Of a stretch of 64,000 bases of DNA, positions 15,001 to 30,000 are shown one piece after another; positions within the stretch are counted from its first letter, which is position 1; each line of letters opens with the position of its first letter. The stretch comes from Siphonodentalium dalli (Eukaryota > Mollusca > Scaphopoda > Gadilida > Siphonodentaliidae). Under the pieces are notes generated by a model that had not been told where the DNA came from, made no database searches, and was given only the letters and a program-made list of their open reading frames with translations. The stretch spans positions 52,835,762 to 52,899,761 of the forward strand of contig CP136061.1 of assembly GCA_032622095.1 (NCBI GenBank). Direction: 5' to 3'. Both the position numbers and the translations under genes were made by a program.

Positions 15001-18000
15001 GCAGTAGATAAGTTGCAAAGCTCTAAGCGACATTTCCAACAACGAAAATACCAGCGATGTGGTAAATCACACAAAGCTATCAAACTATGTTCCTATATAT
15101 TTAGATTGTATGTTATTCTGTATAGTATGGTACTGGAGTCTCGTGTCACCACATGTGCACTCGTGATTTCCAGAAGTGACTGAACAATTGCTTGTAAGAC
15201 GAGGTGCCCCAAATATGGACACTTATCCAATGCCAGATGAACAGTCAAATTACCCATATCTTTCTATGCTGATGAGTAGGTAGGATTACTTCTGGAAGGC
15301 TGTACATTCGGAAACAGCATATAGATCGGAGTATTGGCATCGAGTTTTATCATGTAGACTGGTACATTTTGGACTTTTGGTATCCCAGTGTAAGTTTTAG
15401 CTCATTGTGACAGCAAAATGAAAAGGACGACAATTGCAATTATTTGTATACATGCTATACACAGGTTGATACCAGGAAGCGTATAATAACTTTCTAGATA
15501 AGTCCAACAATAATGCGGTTAGGGACCTGCTGATGTCAGCAGGCCGGATGTCTGAAAACATACCATATTTTGATCATGTCCATTCATGATTAAAGCATTA
15601 TAATTCCACCACCTGTCATGTCTAACGCCAGATGTGTTACAGTTAAATTCAAATGTATCTATAGTTATCCCACTATGCGCGACGTGAGTGAACCGTGTGT
15701 AGTGCGTATCCTGATATTATATTGTGGTAGTGTTTGATGTGCAAATGAGTAAAACAAAATGGGATCATGAGTCTTTGTGTAATTTGTCGCTGCATCTCAG
15801 AAATGACATATAGCAACAACTTCTGTGCAGACCAGAATCTGATCTACGATAACTCAACCATAACAACTCCGAATGTGCTGAGCGAAATCAGTAACTGCAT
15901 GGACACGATAGCCGTAGTTTAGTATTTACTGAACAGCGTGTGAGGAACACATGCATATGTCTTTGTACAATCGGGACGATATGGGGACGAGGAATTATTC
16001 GCCGTATTGTTTTCCGCCAGTGTAATTGCCTGTAAATACTAATATTGAAAACACCCGATTGATACATTAATGACATGGGTTTTACGTTTCAAACACCAAT
16101 GGTACTTGCAACAGCAGCAGGTCTCCTGGTCTGAATATGACCCGTTCAGATGTAACATAACGTAGACAAGTTTACTTTTCCACCAAGTTGGAAACAACAT
16201 TTGATATTTCTGAAGGTTATCGCGTTCATATATTGCAAATAAAGCAGTCCATGGCGATCTTGTTCAACAGAAAATGCATAATTAAGTTAGACGCACAGGA
16301 GGGATTCTCATTCTGGACATAACTATTCTTATGTTTATCACTGATCAGATAATTTTTCGGAAGATGCAAAATCTGAACTAATTTGGTACGACAAGAGCTC
16401 TCTTTTTTTCTGAATCTGATCTTCTTTGCGTTATTGGACACTAGTCAATGAAAGAGGCGATGGTGATTTATGGTCTGGAAAAATTAACTCTGTGTTATCA
16501 CGGGCGTCTTCTGTAGGTCGAAGCTATTGTACAGCAATTGCCCATTGTATATATAGCAGATTAATCAAAATCATTGCTTCAAATGTTGTTGCTTCAGTGA
16601 GTGTGAACAAATTATCATTTCTTATCGAAGTGGTCATATATATGTAAAATGAGATGTTTCTTATCTAGCTTTAAAATCGGTCCCAATTTTCGCCCAATCA
16701 ATTCAGGGGTGTGAACCTGCATCAACCTCGTCTAGGCCAGAATTCGATAATGGTATCACGACATATCCACATCATACGTACCATCCTATCTGGTAGCACT
16801 TGGAATAATATTCATTGAGAAAGATTGACCTTCTTTTGTCGGGTTAAAGTAATTTCATATTGATTATGTCAAAGGTGACAGGCATAAATAACAATCAGGC
16901 ATTCAATGTATTACTGTTACTCGGTTCTTCGTTTTAAACAATCCTGTTCATCTGTAAATACCTCACTCAAAAATGCCACCTATTTCAAGGGACACAGATT
17001 ACTTGATCACGAATGCTCATGAATGCAAGATTCGTCAATAATGGGCACCATTCTGGTAGCAATTTTAAATAGAATTGTGCATTGTGATGTCCCGGAGTAA
17101 CATGATACAATGAATATTATACTTTGGGTTGTGTGAGACATTATATGACGGCGATAAAAGTGAAACATGACATATTTCACTATTTATTCTGACCCCCGTA
17201 TTGCCATCTTGGGGTTAGTAATCCAAAAACGACATTGAATTATCGTACATATCAAACATCAGATTCTCCGCCACGCTACATTCTGCGCTTTATGGTTCCG
17301 AGAAGATGACAAAAAACGGCTTTAGGTTATTTTTGGAGAAAAATAGCTAAATTTTATATACAAAAAAAAAGTGCCAGCAGGTGCATTGTGTAATATTTTC
17401 AACAAGAGTTTGTAGATCGGGATATATACCTTAAACTATAGTTTAGCAGTTCATCAACGACTGCTTTGTTATTTAAGCCATTTAAGCAAGTAATTGTGAG
17501 TTCTTACATATTTCCCAATTTCCACCTATATTGCGGCTGCCATATTGGCGGCCATTTTTGGTTAGTATGTCATTTTTTAATCCAAGGCGGAATAAAATTG
17601 CTGTATACACCAATTATCTCCACCGTTACTAATTCTTGTCTTTTTTTGCCTTCCAGAAAATAAAAAAAATGCGTTTTATATAAATTTTTAGGAACAATTC
17701 TAAAATTTATTAAAATTTCGGGTCTGGGGGTACGTTATGTTAATTAAGCCTATTGACATGTAACCGTGAGTTATGTGTGCCTTATACCACAGCATGGCGC
17801 ATCTTAACTTTAGGGGGGAGGGTTGATTTTTCTGCCTGTGATAAAAAATAATGCGGCTTACAGCGATAAGTTATACATCAAAATATAGCCAATTGGCAGT
17901 AGTTTCCCATGGTATAAAACAATGCGGCATACCCGTCTTACTTTACGATTTAAAAAAAACGAAAGACAACGCTTTGCGTGAATCGTCATATTTGTCTCAC

Positions 18001-21000
18001 CCAAAATATTGTTTGACGTCACATGACGTCATGGCTGCAATTCCTAGATTCAATGGTTACATGTATTACCCTACTCTGGTTATCGCCCCACTCACAGGTA
18101 TCAAAATTGGACGAATATTTCTTCTCAAAATGTGCGAAGAAAACCACGTGGTGAGAAAAAAGTCCGCCTATCTGACAAATCCAATATACGGATTCCGAAA
18201 GTTTAGTATTTACGCTAACCAAAAATGTAGGTCTCATAAATTCCCTCTCCAGGCGACACCTATGTCCATATTTGCCTGGCCTAATATAATTGTAGATGAC
18301 TACATTCATCTCAATCACTATTTCTGTTGTGATGTCCAATAACTTGGGTATCACATGTGTAGTATGATGATTTATGCTCTGGTTAGCATGAAAAAAACTG
18401 GTGTAGCTTTGGATTACTTTGAGATTATCCCCCAGGTACAAGGAAATGGCTACATTTCAGTGACAATAACCCAATTTTTCTCCTGATGGGACGGTCATGT
18501 TATGTGTTTTCCCAATACGGCCTGATTTATTTTCCCTTGGCGGAAACCCTGATTTATGATTTCCTGCTGGTTTTATTTAATTGGAGATGTAGGGGTGATT
18601 TAGGCAACAATCTATTGGGAAATCGGATATAAGTATAGTAATTTTAAGTGTCGAAATTTGAATATGGCCTGTATTTTTATATGATAAATCCACATACTAA
18701 AGTTTAAAGCTATCGGATCAAGCCCTAAGCTAGGAGGTGACTGGGGTGAAGTTCTCGCCTTCGATTCGGCGACTTCGCCCTCGGATGTCAGCGAGGCGAA
18801 AACAAAGTCGCCTTCCAAATTTGACCAAACTGAGATTTACATGTGGAAATTTGACTTGTTTTGCAAAAAGATATATTAAAATATATCTTTCATAACGTTG
18901 TTTTCCTATCTCTCTGAACCACTGGGAAAAACATTTCCTTAAAATATACCTTTCTGATTAGTCCTGATCAAAGAAGTTGTTCACACTTAATCCTGGCCTA
19001 ATCTATTTGAAGTCACCTGTATTCGCTGGGATTATCAGGGGATTATATATCTAACCATCAAAAGTCATTATCCTAGTATCAGAAATAATAAGACCATTCG
19101 AGTTCCATGAGTTTATAAACTACAAGACTGCCATCCTGCTATTCAGATAAAACAATTACGACATTATCAGATTATGTACTAGGCGCTTCACTGGGCGCTT
19201 CGGAAGTTTATTTCGGCTGAAGTCTCCCTAAATTCTCCAGAGGGAGAAGTAACTTCTCTGTTTTCAACCCCTAGCTTGGACCGTCTATTGGATAATCCAT
19301 ACAACAAAATAATCATCTGAACAACAAAATAATCAGCTAATTCTAAGTTGAAAAGGGGCGTTAACTATGGCAGAAATAGGCGGACCAGAGCCAAATTCGA
19401 AAATGACTGGGATTGCCTCCTCTGAAGACCCCGTACCAAGTTTAATCAAATTCTGTCAAATATTTTTCATCCAGAAAATAAATGCTCGAACAAACAGGGG
19501 ACATAAACTATGTACTTACTGCTATTTCAATAGCAATGATGGCATCTTTAACACAAAGTGAGTAGTCTGCATTGAGCCAGATTCCACGTTGACTACATGT
19601 GCGAAATGAAATTCCTGTAAAAAATAAGATAAGGTCAACAAGCCTTGAAATAGGGTGTCTGTCATTTGCAGAATGAGGTCCCCAGAGGGTGAATTTAGTG
19701 ATGCTACCCCGCATAGTGGGCTAGCATCACCAAATTCACCCTCTGGTGACCTCATTCTGCAAATGACAGACACACTATTTCAAGGCTTGAAGGTCAAACA
19801 AAATCAATATGCTGTTTCGCAGACAACTGCCTCCTCATAAAATAATATTTTCAAATAGAAGATACATATTCCCTAATAAGATACTTGCACATTGAACTAC
19901 ATGGTATATTCATTTTTATTCACAAAGAAGGGATCTATGAGACCCGTTTTAAAATTTATTATCTTGGTATGAAATAGCTTAAGTACGTTTTGAATCATTA
20001 TGACGTAGCAGGTCACATGCCATCAAGCTATAATAAATAGGCTTGTTGGCAGATCTAATGGCCTCTTTCATCCTCTTACAAGATTCGAGGGGTGTGACCG
20101 AGCAGCAGGGAGGGGGAAATCCCAATTTGGGAGGGACATATGTATTTTCTATTTGAAAATGTTATATTCCCGTCAACGATACGTTACACACTGAACTAGA
20201 TGGTAGAATCAAGTCATAGGAGGAGGCAACGAGGAATGAGATACTATTGTATTTTGGTTAACAGCAATTCTTCTGAAACTGCTGAGTAGTAACAAATGGA
20301 TCCAAATGGTACCTGAAGTCAGGCAAACCAGTAATTGTGAAAACTCATTAGGTAGAAATCGCCCAAAGGTCATATTCATGCAGGTACATGCATGTGCCAC
20401 CTCCTCCATGGAGCAAGCTGGTCATATGCAGAATGCATAGGCCACTCTGATCCATGGTATGTGACTGTACGAACCAAGATATCCCAACATTTCGACACCA
20501 GAGGAAGGAAATCTATTGCTACCTGAATGGTCAATCTGGATGTAAAACGAGGAAGTGGCGAATGTAAATACGATTAGAAACATACCAAAACCTCATTTCT
20601 GGCGAAGAAAACCCAGATTTTAATAGCCGCATCACCATGATTGTGAGTTTGGTGCCATACTGTCAGTAAAGGTGCAAACCCAAATTTGTCAAACTGGTCA
20701 AGGCTCAAAATAATTATTTTGTGACTGACTGTCAAAATGACAGTATTTAAATGTCCAATCGACTTATTATAGTAGTCAATGAGATGCACATTTTAGTGAG
20801 CGTCCAATTGCCACCTAGGAAAACCCATGTTATTGTTTTCAAAAGTGCAAAAACTTTACTTCGATTAATAAATACACCAGACATAAGCAATTTTCTGTCG
20901 GACAATGACCATGACTGGCATTTACTTTGAGCCTTGAAACTGGTTGGAAAAACCCCTGGTAAACTAAGTTCATCATGAGCGTTATAGGATTTTGAAATTC

Positions 21001-24000
21001 CTAAAGTGTTTTCTGGTATCGAAACAATCGAGAAGAAAAAGTCCGAACAGTCCCGAGTTGTAAACTACCTCCACAGCCTGTCGATCCAATCGAGTGTATT
21101 CAGTTACCTTGATTGAAAGGGACACTTGGCAGCCTGAATGTAATATATTACAAAATGTTGGGAAGGAGGATACCTATCGAGATGGAACAACTTCAAACGG
21201 TCGAAAAGGATGAACAGGCTGTGGATGATGAAGGTCTAAAAACAACCAGAATGTTGATAACAAGAAGAAAGTGTCTTCTTGTTATTCACTGATTGTTCTT
21301 AACAGACGAAGGGCCCGGGTCCATGAGCTGTTAGTGTTTTCAGCCCACCGCAGCCACCAAGGAGAAGGCATATACTCCTTCGACATTTGGTCGAGAGGAG
21401 TCATGCCAGTGATGTGAACAGAAGGGCGAAAATTACTGAAGACCAGTCACATGTGTGTATGGTCTGACGGTTGTCTGCCGCTCATACAGAGAGAACTCGG
21501 ACCCTAGTTCCTCCCCGTGGGCAGAGACTCTTCTGTTGCCAACGGTTATTGCCTCATGTGTGCTGTTAGATGGATTGGCTGTCTGTTTGAGTTATTCAAG
21601 ACAGCGTGTCAAAAAGGAGCACTGAGTACATTAATGCCCTAAACAACTGACACCCCAACCACAGCAGAACCACAGGCAACTCCCCAGGATCCAGCCGGAA
21701 GCATGGCCCACAGCCACCCATCTGAAAGTATGTCGTTGGCATGACGCACGGCTCAAAATTCTGAAATGCGCCTGTTCCCATGGAACAGGTTATTTATTTC
21801 TTACCAGCCACCCCAGAAGATTGTGTGAGTTCAGTTGTCTATATCGTAACCCTATAAGCTAATCCAAACTGTAAAAGCCATGATATCATGAGAGAATAGA
21901 TCTAAACCTGGTACTACAAGTGAACAACTCATTGGGATTTTTCTAAGGCTGGAGAGCCAAATGCTAATGAATGCTCTACGCAAATAGAAATGTGAGATTG
22001 ACTCTCGCAAATTTGTTGGAAGGATTCCAAGGCTTGGTGTTCCACCACACGGAATCTTTAGTAAGGGCGAAAGATGATCTGTGTAATGAGGAGAATTTAC
22101 ATTCAGAAGAATTGATTGTTTACCCATAAACAAAGTACAATGCCAATCAGTGACAAGTGGAAAGGTAATAAGTTTGAGCCCTGGTAAAACTCCATGGTAA
22201 AACAGATTGAGTGTCTGTTAAAAGTCTCTGCCCAGGCCGATGACTACGCTGTGTTCACTGTTATGGACAGCACCCGAGATTAGCCGGTATTAGACAGCGC
22301 GCTGTCTGATGGCCCAATGCTCAGTCCCCCCTCGAACCCTCCAGGACACATACTGGTGGAGAGAAACTGCGTCTGATTCCCCTCGATGCCCTGCAATTTT
22401 CTCTATTTCTTTTTCACACACAGACACAAGAAATAGCAGCAAGTGCTTTCCGAAATCTAAAGTGAGAATCGTAATTCACGTCGGATGGCAAGCAGCCCTG
22501 TTAATTAGAATTGTAAACTAAATTTCAGATTGTCAGACCCAACCAATGGGTTTTTTCTGTATAGTAAAAACTGAATAAACAGGGCTGGGTAAAGCCTGGA
22601 AAGAGGCATCGAGGGATGATTAAGGTGTAGGCTGTTTCCCCCCTAACCCGGAGCCAGCTTAAAACCTGACGAGAAGCAGAATCATGCTGTGCCGCCATTA
22701 GGGCAGCAGCGACACACTTGGTCACGACACGATATGAATCACGATAACCGACCAATGAAACGATACAGATAACGAAAATTAACGATACACTACACTAGTG
22801 TTTCCAAATGGACACTATCTGCATTGAACTACATGGTATTTTTTGTTGGGCAGATCAGTCAAATATACATAGAATACACCGAAACTTTGGTTTACACTAG
22901 CCCATATATCTGCAGATATTACTTTGATTCGTGTAACGCGATAGATGTATCACCCCATTGAAATGTGCAATGAATAGCCACAGTCCCAGCCGCTAAACTT
23001 GCTATAATTTGCCTCCCGCCAAATATTAAGCATTTTAAGGCCATGCAGAGTCCCGGGAAGCGGTCTCATCAGCAATTCTACCTGAGCAAGCCTTGAAATA
23101 GTGTGTCTGTCATTTGCAGATTGAGGTCCCCAGAGGGTGAATTTAGTGATGCTACCCTGCATAGCGGGCTAGCATCACCAAATTAACCCTCTGGGAACCT
23201 CATTCTGCTGAGGTGTAAGCAGAATGAGGTCCCCAGAGGGTGAATTGGGTGATGCTAGCCCGCTATGCGGGGTAGCATCACTAAATTCACCCTCTGGGGA
23301 CCTCATTCTGCAAATGACAGACACCCTATTTCAAGGCTTGCACCTGAGGGTGGGCTGACATATCTTGGTTCTTCCCACCTGCTTGTGAAAGGGAAGTGGG
23401 AGGACGAAAATCTGAGGTAGGTTTCAGCAGGAGCGGACGAACAAGGTCAGAGCCGTGAACACTGGAACCCACACTCAGATCAGTGGAGACCCTGGTGACG
23501 TCATGGCGTGATGCGTCGAATCTCACCCCAAAGTCGAATGAGAACGAGGGATTTGATTAGCCTGAACCATGGACCTTGGGGGTACCAATCAGAGGCCACT
23601 CGATGACGAAAAATAGCCAGACCTTTTATAAGGATCAGGAAAGGGGACCTCAAAATTTACCATGAAACTGGGTGACTGATGAGTCATGTTATGACTTGTG
23701 TCAGAGCGATTTGATCACTTGACACCAAGTTATTTTGTTGGCTAACAACCTCAGTGTGTATTGTAAACAAATTCATAGTGAACTATGAATCAAGTAAAAC
23801 CACACAGAGTGAGTTAATTCATAGATAAACGAAATTGGCCCCAAAATTGATCCATAATTTGCAGGGAGCAAATTACTTTTGAAATTTTGATTAGCAAATA
23901 ATTATGTGTCATTTCCCAAATTGAACTGAAATCACAAGTTAAAAATTGTAACGGGTTAGGTTAAAATAAATGAAAGTGTCAATGACACTGTAGCTCAACT

Positions 24001-27000
24001 TGGAAAGGGAATAATTTCTTGTGTTTAGGAGTGATTAGGAATGTGTTAAGTTGAAAGGCCTATTTATGCAAAGAGTAAAATCCAAGATGGCCACTGGCAG
24101 CCATGTTTTTTTGCCGAATGACCCCAAAAAGACTCGTTCCCATTTACATGTCATTGTTAACATCCATCACAAATTTCATGATGATCCGACAAAAGATACG
24201 ACCTGTAGCCTGTGTCAAATGATTTAGTCATGCAAAGAGTAAAATCCAAGATGGCTGCTGGCGGACATGTTTTTTGACGGAACGACCCCAAAATTACTCG
24301 TTCCCATCTACATGTCTATATTAACATCCATGACAAATTTCATGATGATCAGACGAACAATACGACCTGTAGCCCGTGCTAATGAATTGAATTTTGAAAT
24401 CCAAGATGGCCACTGGTGGCCATGTTTTTTGGCCGAATGACCCCAAAATGACTCATTCCCATCTATATGTCAATGTCAACAGCCATGACAAATTTCATAA
24501 TGATCCGACCAAAGGTACGACCTGTAGCCCGTGCCAAACGATTTAGTCATGCAAAGAACAAAATCCAAGATGGCTGCTGGCGGCCATGTTTTTATGCCGA
24601 ATGACCCCAAAATGACTTGTTTCCATCAACATGTTATTGTTAACATCCATGACAAATTTCATGATGATCCGACCAAAGGTACGACCCGTAGCCCGTGCCA
24701 AAGGATTTAGTCATGCAAAGAGTAAAATCCAAGATGGCTGCTGGCGGCCATGTTTTTTGGCCGAATGACCCCAAAATTACTCGTTCCCATCTACATGTCA
24801 ATATTAACTTCGATGACAAATTTCATGATAATCAGACAAACACTCTGGCCTGTAGCTCGTGCTAATGGATTGAATTTTGAAATCCAAGATGGCCACTGGT
24901 GGCCATGTTTTTTTGCCGAATAACCCCAAAATGACTCGTTCCCATCTACATGTCAATGTCAACGCCCATGACAAATTTCATAATGATCCGACCAAAGGTA
25001 CAACCTGTAGCCCGTGCCAAAGGATTTAGTCATGCAAAGAGTAAAAAAATCCAAGATGGCTTCCCGCGGCCATGTTTTATGGCTGAACGACCCTAAAATG
25101 ACTCGTTCCCATCTATATGTCATTGTTAACATCCATGACAAATTTTATAATGATTCGATAAAAGGTAGGACCTGTAGCCCGTGCCAAACAATTTAGTCAT
25201 GCAAAGAGTAAAATCCAAAATGGCTGCTGGCGGCCATGTTTTTTTGGCCGAACGACCCCAAAATGACTCGTTCTCATCTACATGTCAATATTAACATCCA
25301 TGACAAATTTCATGATGATCAGATGAATGGTAGGACCTGTCGCCCGTGCTAATGGATTGAATTTTGAAATCCAAGATGGCCACTGGTGGCCATGTTTTTT
25401 CCCCGAATGACCCCAAAATGACTCGTTCCCATCTACATGTCAATGTCAACAGCTATGAGAAATTTTATAATGATCCGACCAAAGGTATGACCTGTAGCTC
25501 GTGCTAAAGGAAATTGTTGACGCATCACACACGCACACACACACAGACGACGGACGACAAAGCCATGGCTTTACAAAGTAAAGTTGAGCTAAGAATGAAC
25601 CGGACAATAATGTTTGGTTCATTTTACTCATAGCGTTACTTCCCTGAATCTAGTATGCACAAAGATGAAAGAGGGCGTTAGATCAGCCAACAAGCCTATT
25701 TATTATAGCTAGATGGCACGTGACCTGCTACGTCATAATTATTCAAAATGTACTTATGCTATATTTTGTACCAAAATAATAAATTTTAAAACGGGTCTCA
25801 TATATCCCTTCTTTTGTGAATAAAAATGAATATACCATGTAGTTCAGTGTGTAACGTATCTTTGACGGGAATAATATGGCTCCCTATGTGCTTTTTATAG
25901 CCTACAGAGAATAAAAATTTGATATCATCCACTCGGCTTCACAACGTGATGTCCATAATCTCTGTCCACTACTGGCCATGAGTTTTCTTTTTGATTTGTA
26001 TAAACTTTATGTAGTTGGGTTGTACAACAGACTGTTACATTGAAATTTTATTAAGAATAAATAATGAAAAGTCATTTTTCATACCCAACACTGTTTTTGA
26101 TATGTGAGTAAACACATGGAAACCAGCCTGCTGGGTGATTTTGTTTGTAAAATGTGAGAATATAAAACTGACTGCTGGGTAATTTTAGAGGTAAAAAATA
26201 AATATAAAAACCTGCCTGTCCTGGCCTGCCTGCCTATTTAAAAAAAAAACGTAACTGAGAAACAAACAAGTGCAATGACAAGAATGACATACAGTAATGA
26301 CCTAAATAATCGACTCCTTAACCACAGCAGAATTATGAGAGCTTTCCGATGAATGGTAACAAGCCATATTTCCGACTAAATCCTGAAAAATTACCCATGC
26401 TGTGGTTAAGGAGTCAATTATTTAGGGCATTACTGTATGTCCCCAACACTCAGTTTAGAGATTGGGGAATACTAAATATTTTATAGCTGGAAATCTTTTT
26501 TATTTTGTAAACCAAGAAGTGGGTATTCTTTCCCCCTAAACTGGGCTACCAATTTTTATTTTTTTTAACACACCAAAGTACAACCAAATTTGATGATCCA
26601 TGCCCAATTACTAGCCAATGGTTTCACAAGGACATAAAATTAAGAAATTCCCAAGTCAAACAAGTGCTGTAACTCTGATGAAAATGAATGGACGAAACCC
26701 CTAGTATGTGGGTATCCTTTACCACATGGTGGGCTATCACCATACCTAAGCACAGCCGTTTCTGATAATCCATGTCCAAGTTACAAGCTGAAATGTTCTT
26801 TCAGACACATAGTTCACAAACTCTCAAGTCAAACAAGGGTCATAAAAAATAATGAATAAAAATTAATGGAGGTAACCCATAGTATGTGGTTATCCTCCCC
26901 CCCCCAACCTGTGCTATCACCATGACAAAGGACAACAAATGAAACAGACCATTCTAATGTATACTTTTATAACTGAATGGGAGAATCCATTCACTAAAGG

Positions 27001-30000
27001 AAGGGTCAAAAGCATTGTAGCATATTTAGCTATTTCCTGCCCAAAAATTCATTTTCTTTGTTCAAATCCATTATTTCTAACAGAAAATATTTTTAAAAAT
27101 ATTTGACAAGGCTTTTTAAAAGAAAATTTCAGTGCTGAGGGAGGTGTCTGAGAATACGGAATTTTATTTATTTGGCATTAATTATTATTTTATATTCCAT
27201 TCTGAACACCTCAGTGGGGAGTTCCACATTACATTATAACCACTAACCTGTGTGGCGAGGGTGGCAGTAATTGCTCTGTGTTTCCCCAGCCAGTGTGGTG
27301 TCCCATGTTAACAGAGAATCAGAGCTGAATTCCTCCGGACAGTATACAGGCTCTTTAAGAAATACAATGAAGAGACATTAGGACACAATTAGCAACATAG
27401 ACCTAGTTGGTGATAATTCCAAGGTAGCTGAATTGGTAGAAAACTCAAAAAGATGATAGTACAGTAATACCCTAAGTAATCGACTCCTTAACCACAGCAG
27501 AATTATGGGTAACTTTTCAGGATTTAGTCGGAAATATGGCTTGTTGCCATTCATCGGAAAGCTCTCAGCGAGAGCTTTCCGATGAATGGCAACAAGCCAT
27601 ATTTCCGACTAAATCCTGAAAAGTTACCCATAATTCTGCTGTGGTTAAGGAGTCGATTAATTAGGACATTACTGTACCTCACACAATATCACCAAGAATT
27701 TGTAAGAGCTCAAAACTCAATCTTCGATTTATCCACAATTAGAAATTTATATAGATTTCTGTTGAAAATATTATAGGAAAAAGACCCAGGAAAAAAGATT
27801 CAATAAATAGGTTGGAAAATTGTGAGATTATATAATTCTATAAATCTATCAATACATATACAAACCCCTAAATTTCTTGGAGAAAAAAAATTTGAATTTA
27901 AAAAATAAATAAAAAAATATTTTGTTTAGAAACAAGAAATATAAATCTAGTTATTGTTAATAGCTTATTTTCGACATCTTCTTACTTTCAACACATTTGT
28001 TTCCTGTCCATTCCTTATCTGTATTCTGGCAGATGCATTTCGATGATTTACAGACTAATTCCCCTATACACGGGTCACCTGGGCTGTCCTCTTGACAAGC
28101 TTCATCAATTCCACCCTCTGCAAAATGAATTAGTAAATGACGCTGGAAGCTGCAGTCTAAAGATACTGTTAGATCATAGTTGATCATTTTGATCAATTCG
28201 GCATTTACACTGACAGTGGCCAAATTGGCCAATGGCCATTTTTTTTAAATATGCCTGTTTGTTTTGCCATAAATATCTCATCATATCTCATTCAAAAATC
28301 ATTGGTCTGAACCGATATTTGAACTCTATTTTTAGTGGATAAACATAAATTAATGCCCTAAATAATTGACTCCTTAACCACAGCAGAATTATGGGTAATT
28401 TTTCAGGATTTAGTTGGAAATATGGCTTGTTGCCATTCATCGGAAAGCTCTCGGTCGATTATTTAGGGCATTACTGTATATACAAGTCTGGAAATAGTGT
28501 GTCTGGCATTTGCAGAATGAGGTTCCCAAAGGGTGCATATAGTGATGCTACCTGGAACAGTGGGTTAGCATCACCAAATTCACCCTCTGGGGACCTTGTT
28601 CTGCTTAGGTCTCATCTTGTGTGAAGTATCGATAGTTTCAAATTAGCATTGTTTTAGTTACTTTTTCCCTTCTGTTCAGATTCAATATCCTTTAATTTGA
28701 AGAAGATAAAATGCATAATCAAGGTGACTAATGGGTGAGCATCACAAACTTCAACTGGGGCATTTCAATCTGAACCTAGGTCTCCCATAGCAGAATGAGG
28801 TTCCCCGAGTGTGAATTTGGTGATGGTAGCCTGCCATACAAGATAGCATTACTAAATTCACCCTCTGGGGACCTCATTCTGCAAATGTCAGACATACTAT
28901 TTCCAGGCTTGGAACTATAGTTCTGAGAATATAACCTAATCTAGAGTTCAGTTGGAAATAGGGTTTAATCACGGGAACGTGAATTTCCCGATTCCCGGGT
29001 CCCATCCTCATTCCCGTTTCCCAGGAATATAATTTGTAGGAACCGGGAACAGGGTGAATTGTTAACACTTGGTATATCATACTTCAGGGGATACCAACGG
29101 CACATAATTTCGTTCAATTTGTCCATGCACAGCATACAATGCAATATATATGTTATATATCTGCAAATTCTACATAAAGTGTAAGTAGAATTGACCATGC
29201 TATCATCTAAGGGTTAAGGAATAAGGACGTATTAAAGGTCTTGTGGCCCATGCACAGTCATGACGTTATGACACGAGCTCACGAGTCACAATGTAGTGGC
29301 ATGATTTTAACTGTTCGTGGGAAACAAGACTTTTACAACGTGTATCAAATTATTGATTGCGGCGATGTTGCGTTAGTAATCTCAGGCAATTGTTATCGAC
29401 ACATGCACAGACTGTACCCCATGCAGTTGTCACGATGTATGTCGTAAATAGACCGTGATGCACGTGCAGTTTCTGTTGATGTCGCATTCCAATTTCCATG
29501 ATAGCAAATCGTTTCATGCAAGTTGTGAATGTCACTGTAGAGTCCAGATAGAATAATATACCCATACAGTTCGAGCTTCCGTTATAACGCAAGTAACGCA
29601 ACATACACATAATGTACAGCACAATGGATACTAGACTGACAAGTCACTGGGTGACTTGGTGTTGCTCCGAATGTACTTATCAAGACTACATTCGACTCCC
29701 GATAAAATAAAAAATCAGGACACTAAAAAGTATAGGAAATTAACACACAAATTTCATCGAACTATATATAGACTGTTTATTTTGTATTCTCTAAAGTTAA
29801 CGTACAAAGACAATTTACGAGATGCCATAAGAAGTTCAAACATCGGCAACAATTCGTTTGAAGTTTGGGAAGTTGGAACGATGGTTTTATGTTTTCCAAC
29901 TTTTGTAATGTTACATTGTATACAATTATGTGGCCCAAGAAGGTCAAATATAATAATTTGGAATATCCATTAGTAAATCTAAATTATCATTATTATGATC

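Larger units (their letters stand above)
19842..25884. mobile_element. Long composite with inverted arms (CACTGAACTACATGG ends)
   Basis: The block 19861-20080 recurs inverted at 25655-25884 (ttgaactacatggtatattc, gagacccgttttaaaattta). A second related end, atattcccgtcaacgatacg, lies at 20165. Inside are the family B double MITE at 23087, a T-to-C changed family A arm and the family C element at 23970. It occupies the 7.6-kb intron between the two HormR exons. Confidence 0.7.

Noticed and set aside
17851-18441. Overlapping open frames of 163 (plus) and 140 (minus) codons
   Set aside because: Both lie in the right arm of the inverted-arm element; no domain similarity and no matching frame in the left arm.
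24061-25515. Regularly spaced repeats that could suggest CRISPR
   Set aside because: Units of 160 bp repeat over their whole length, with no short repeat/unique spacer structure, in an animal intron.
29656-29973. 105-codon plus-strand frame
   Set aside because: No recognised motif; lies in the 1.2-kb insertion and has no sister sequence in the window.
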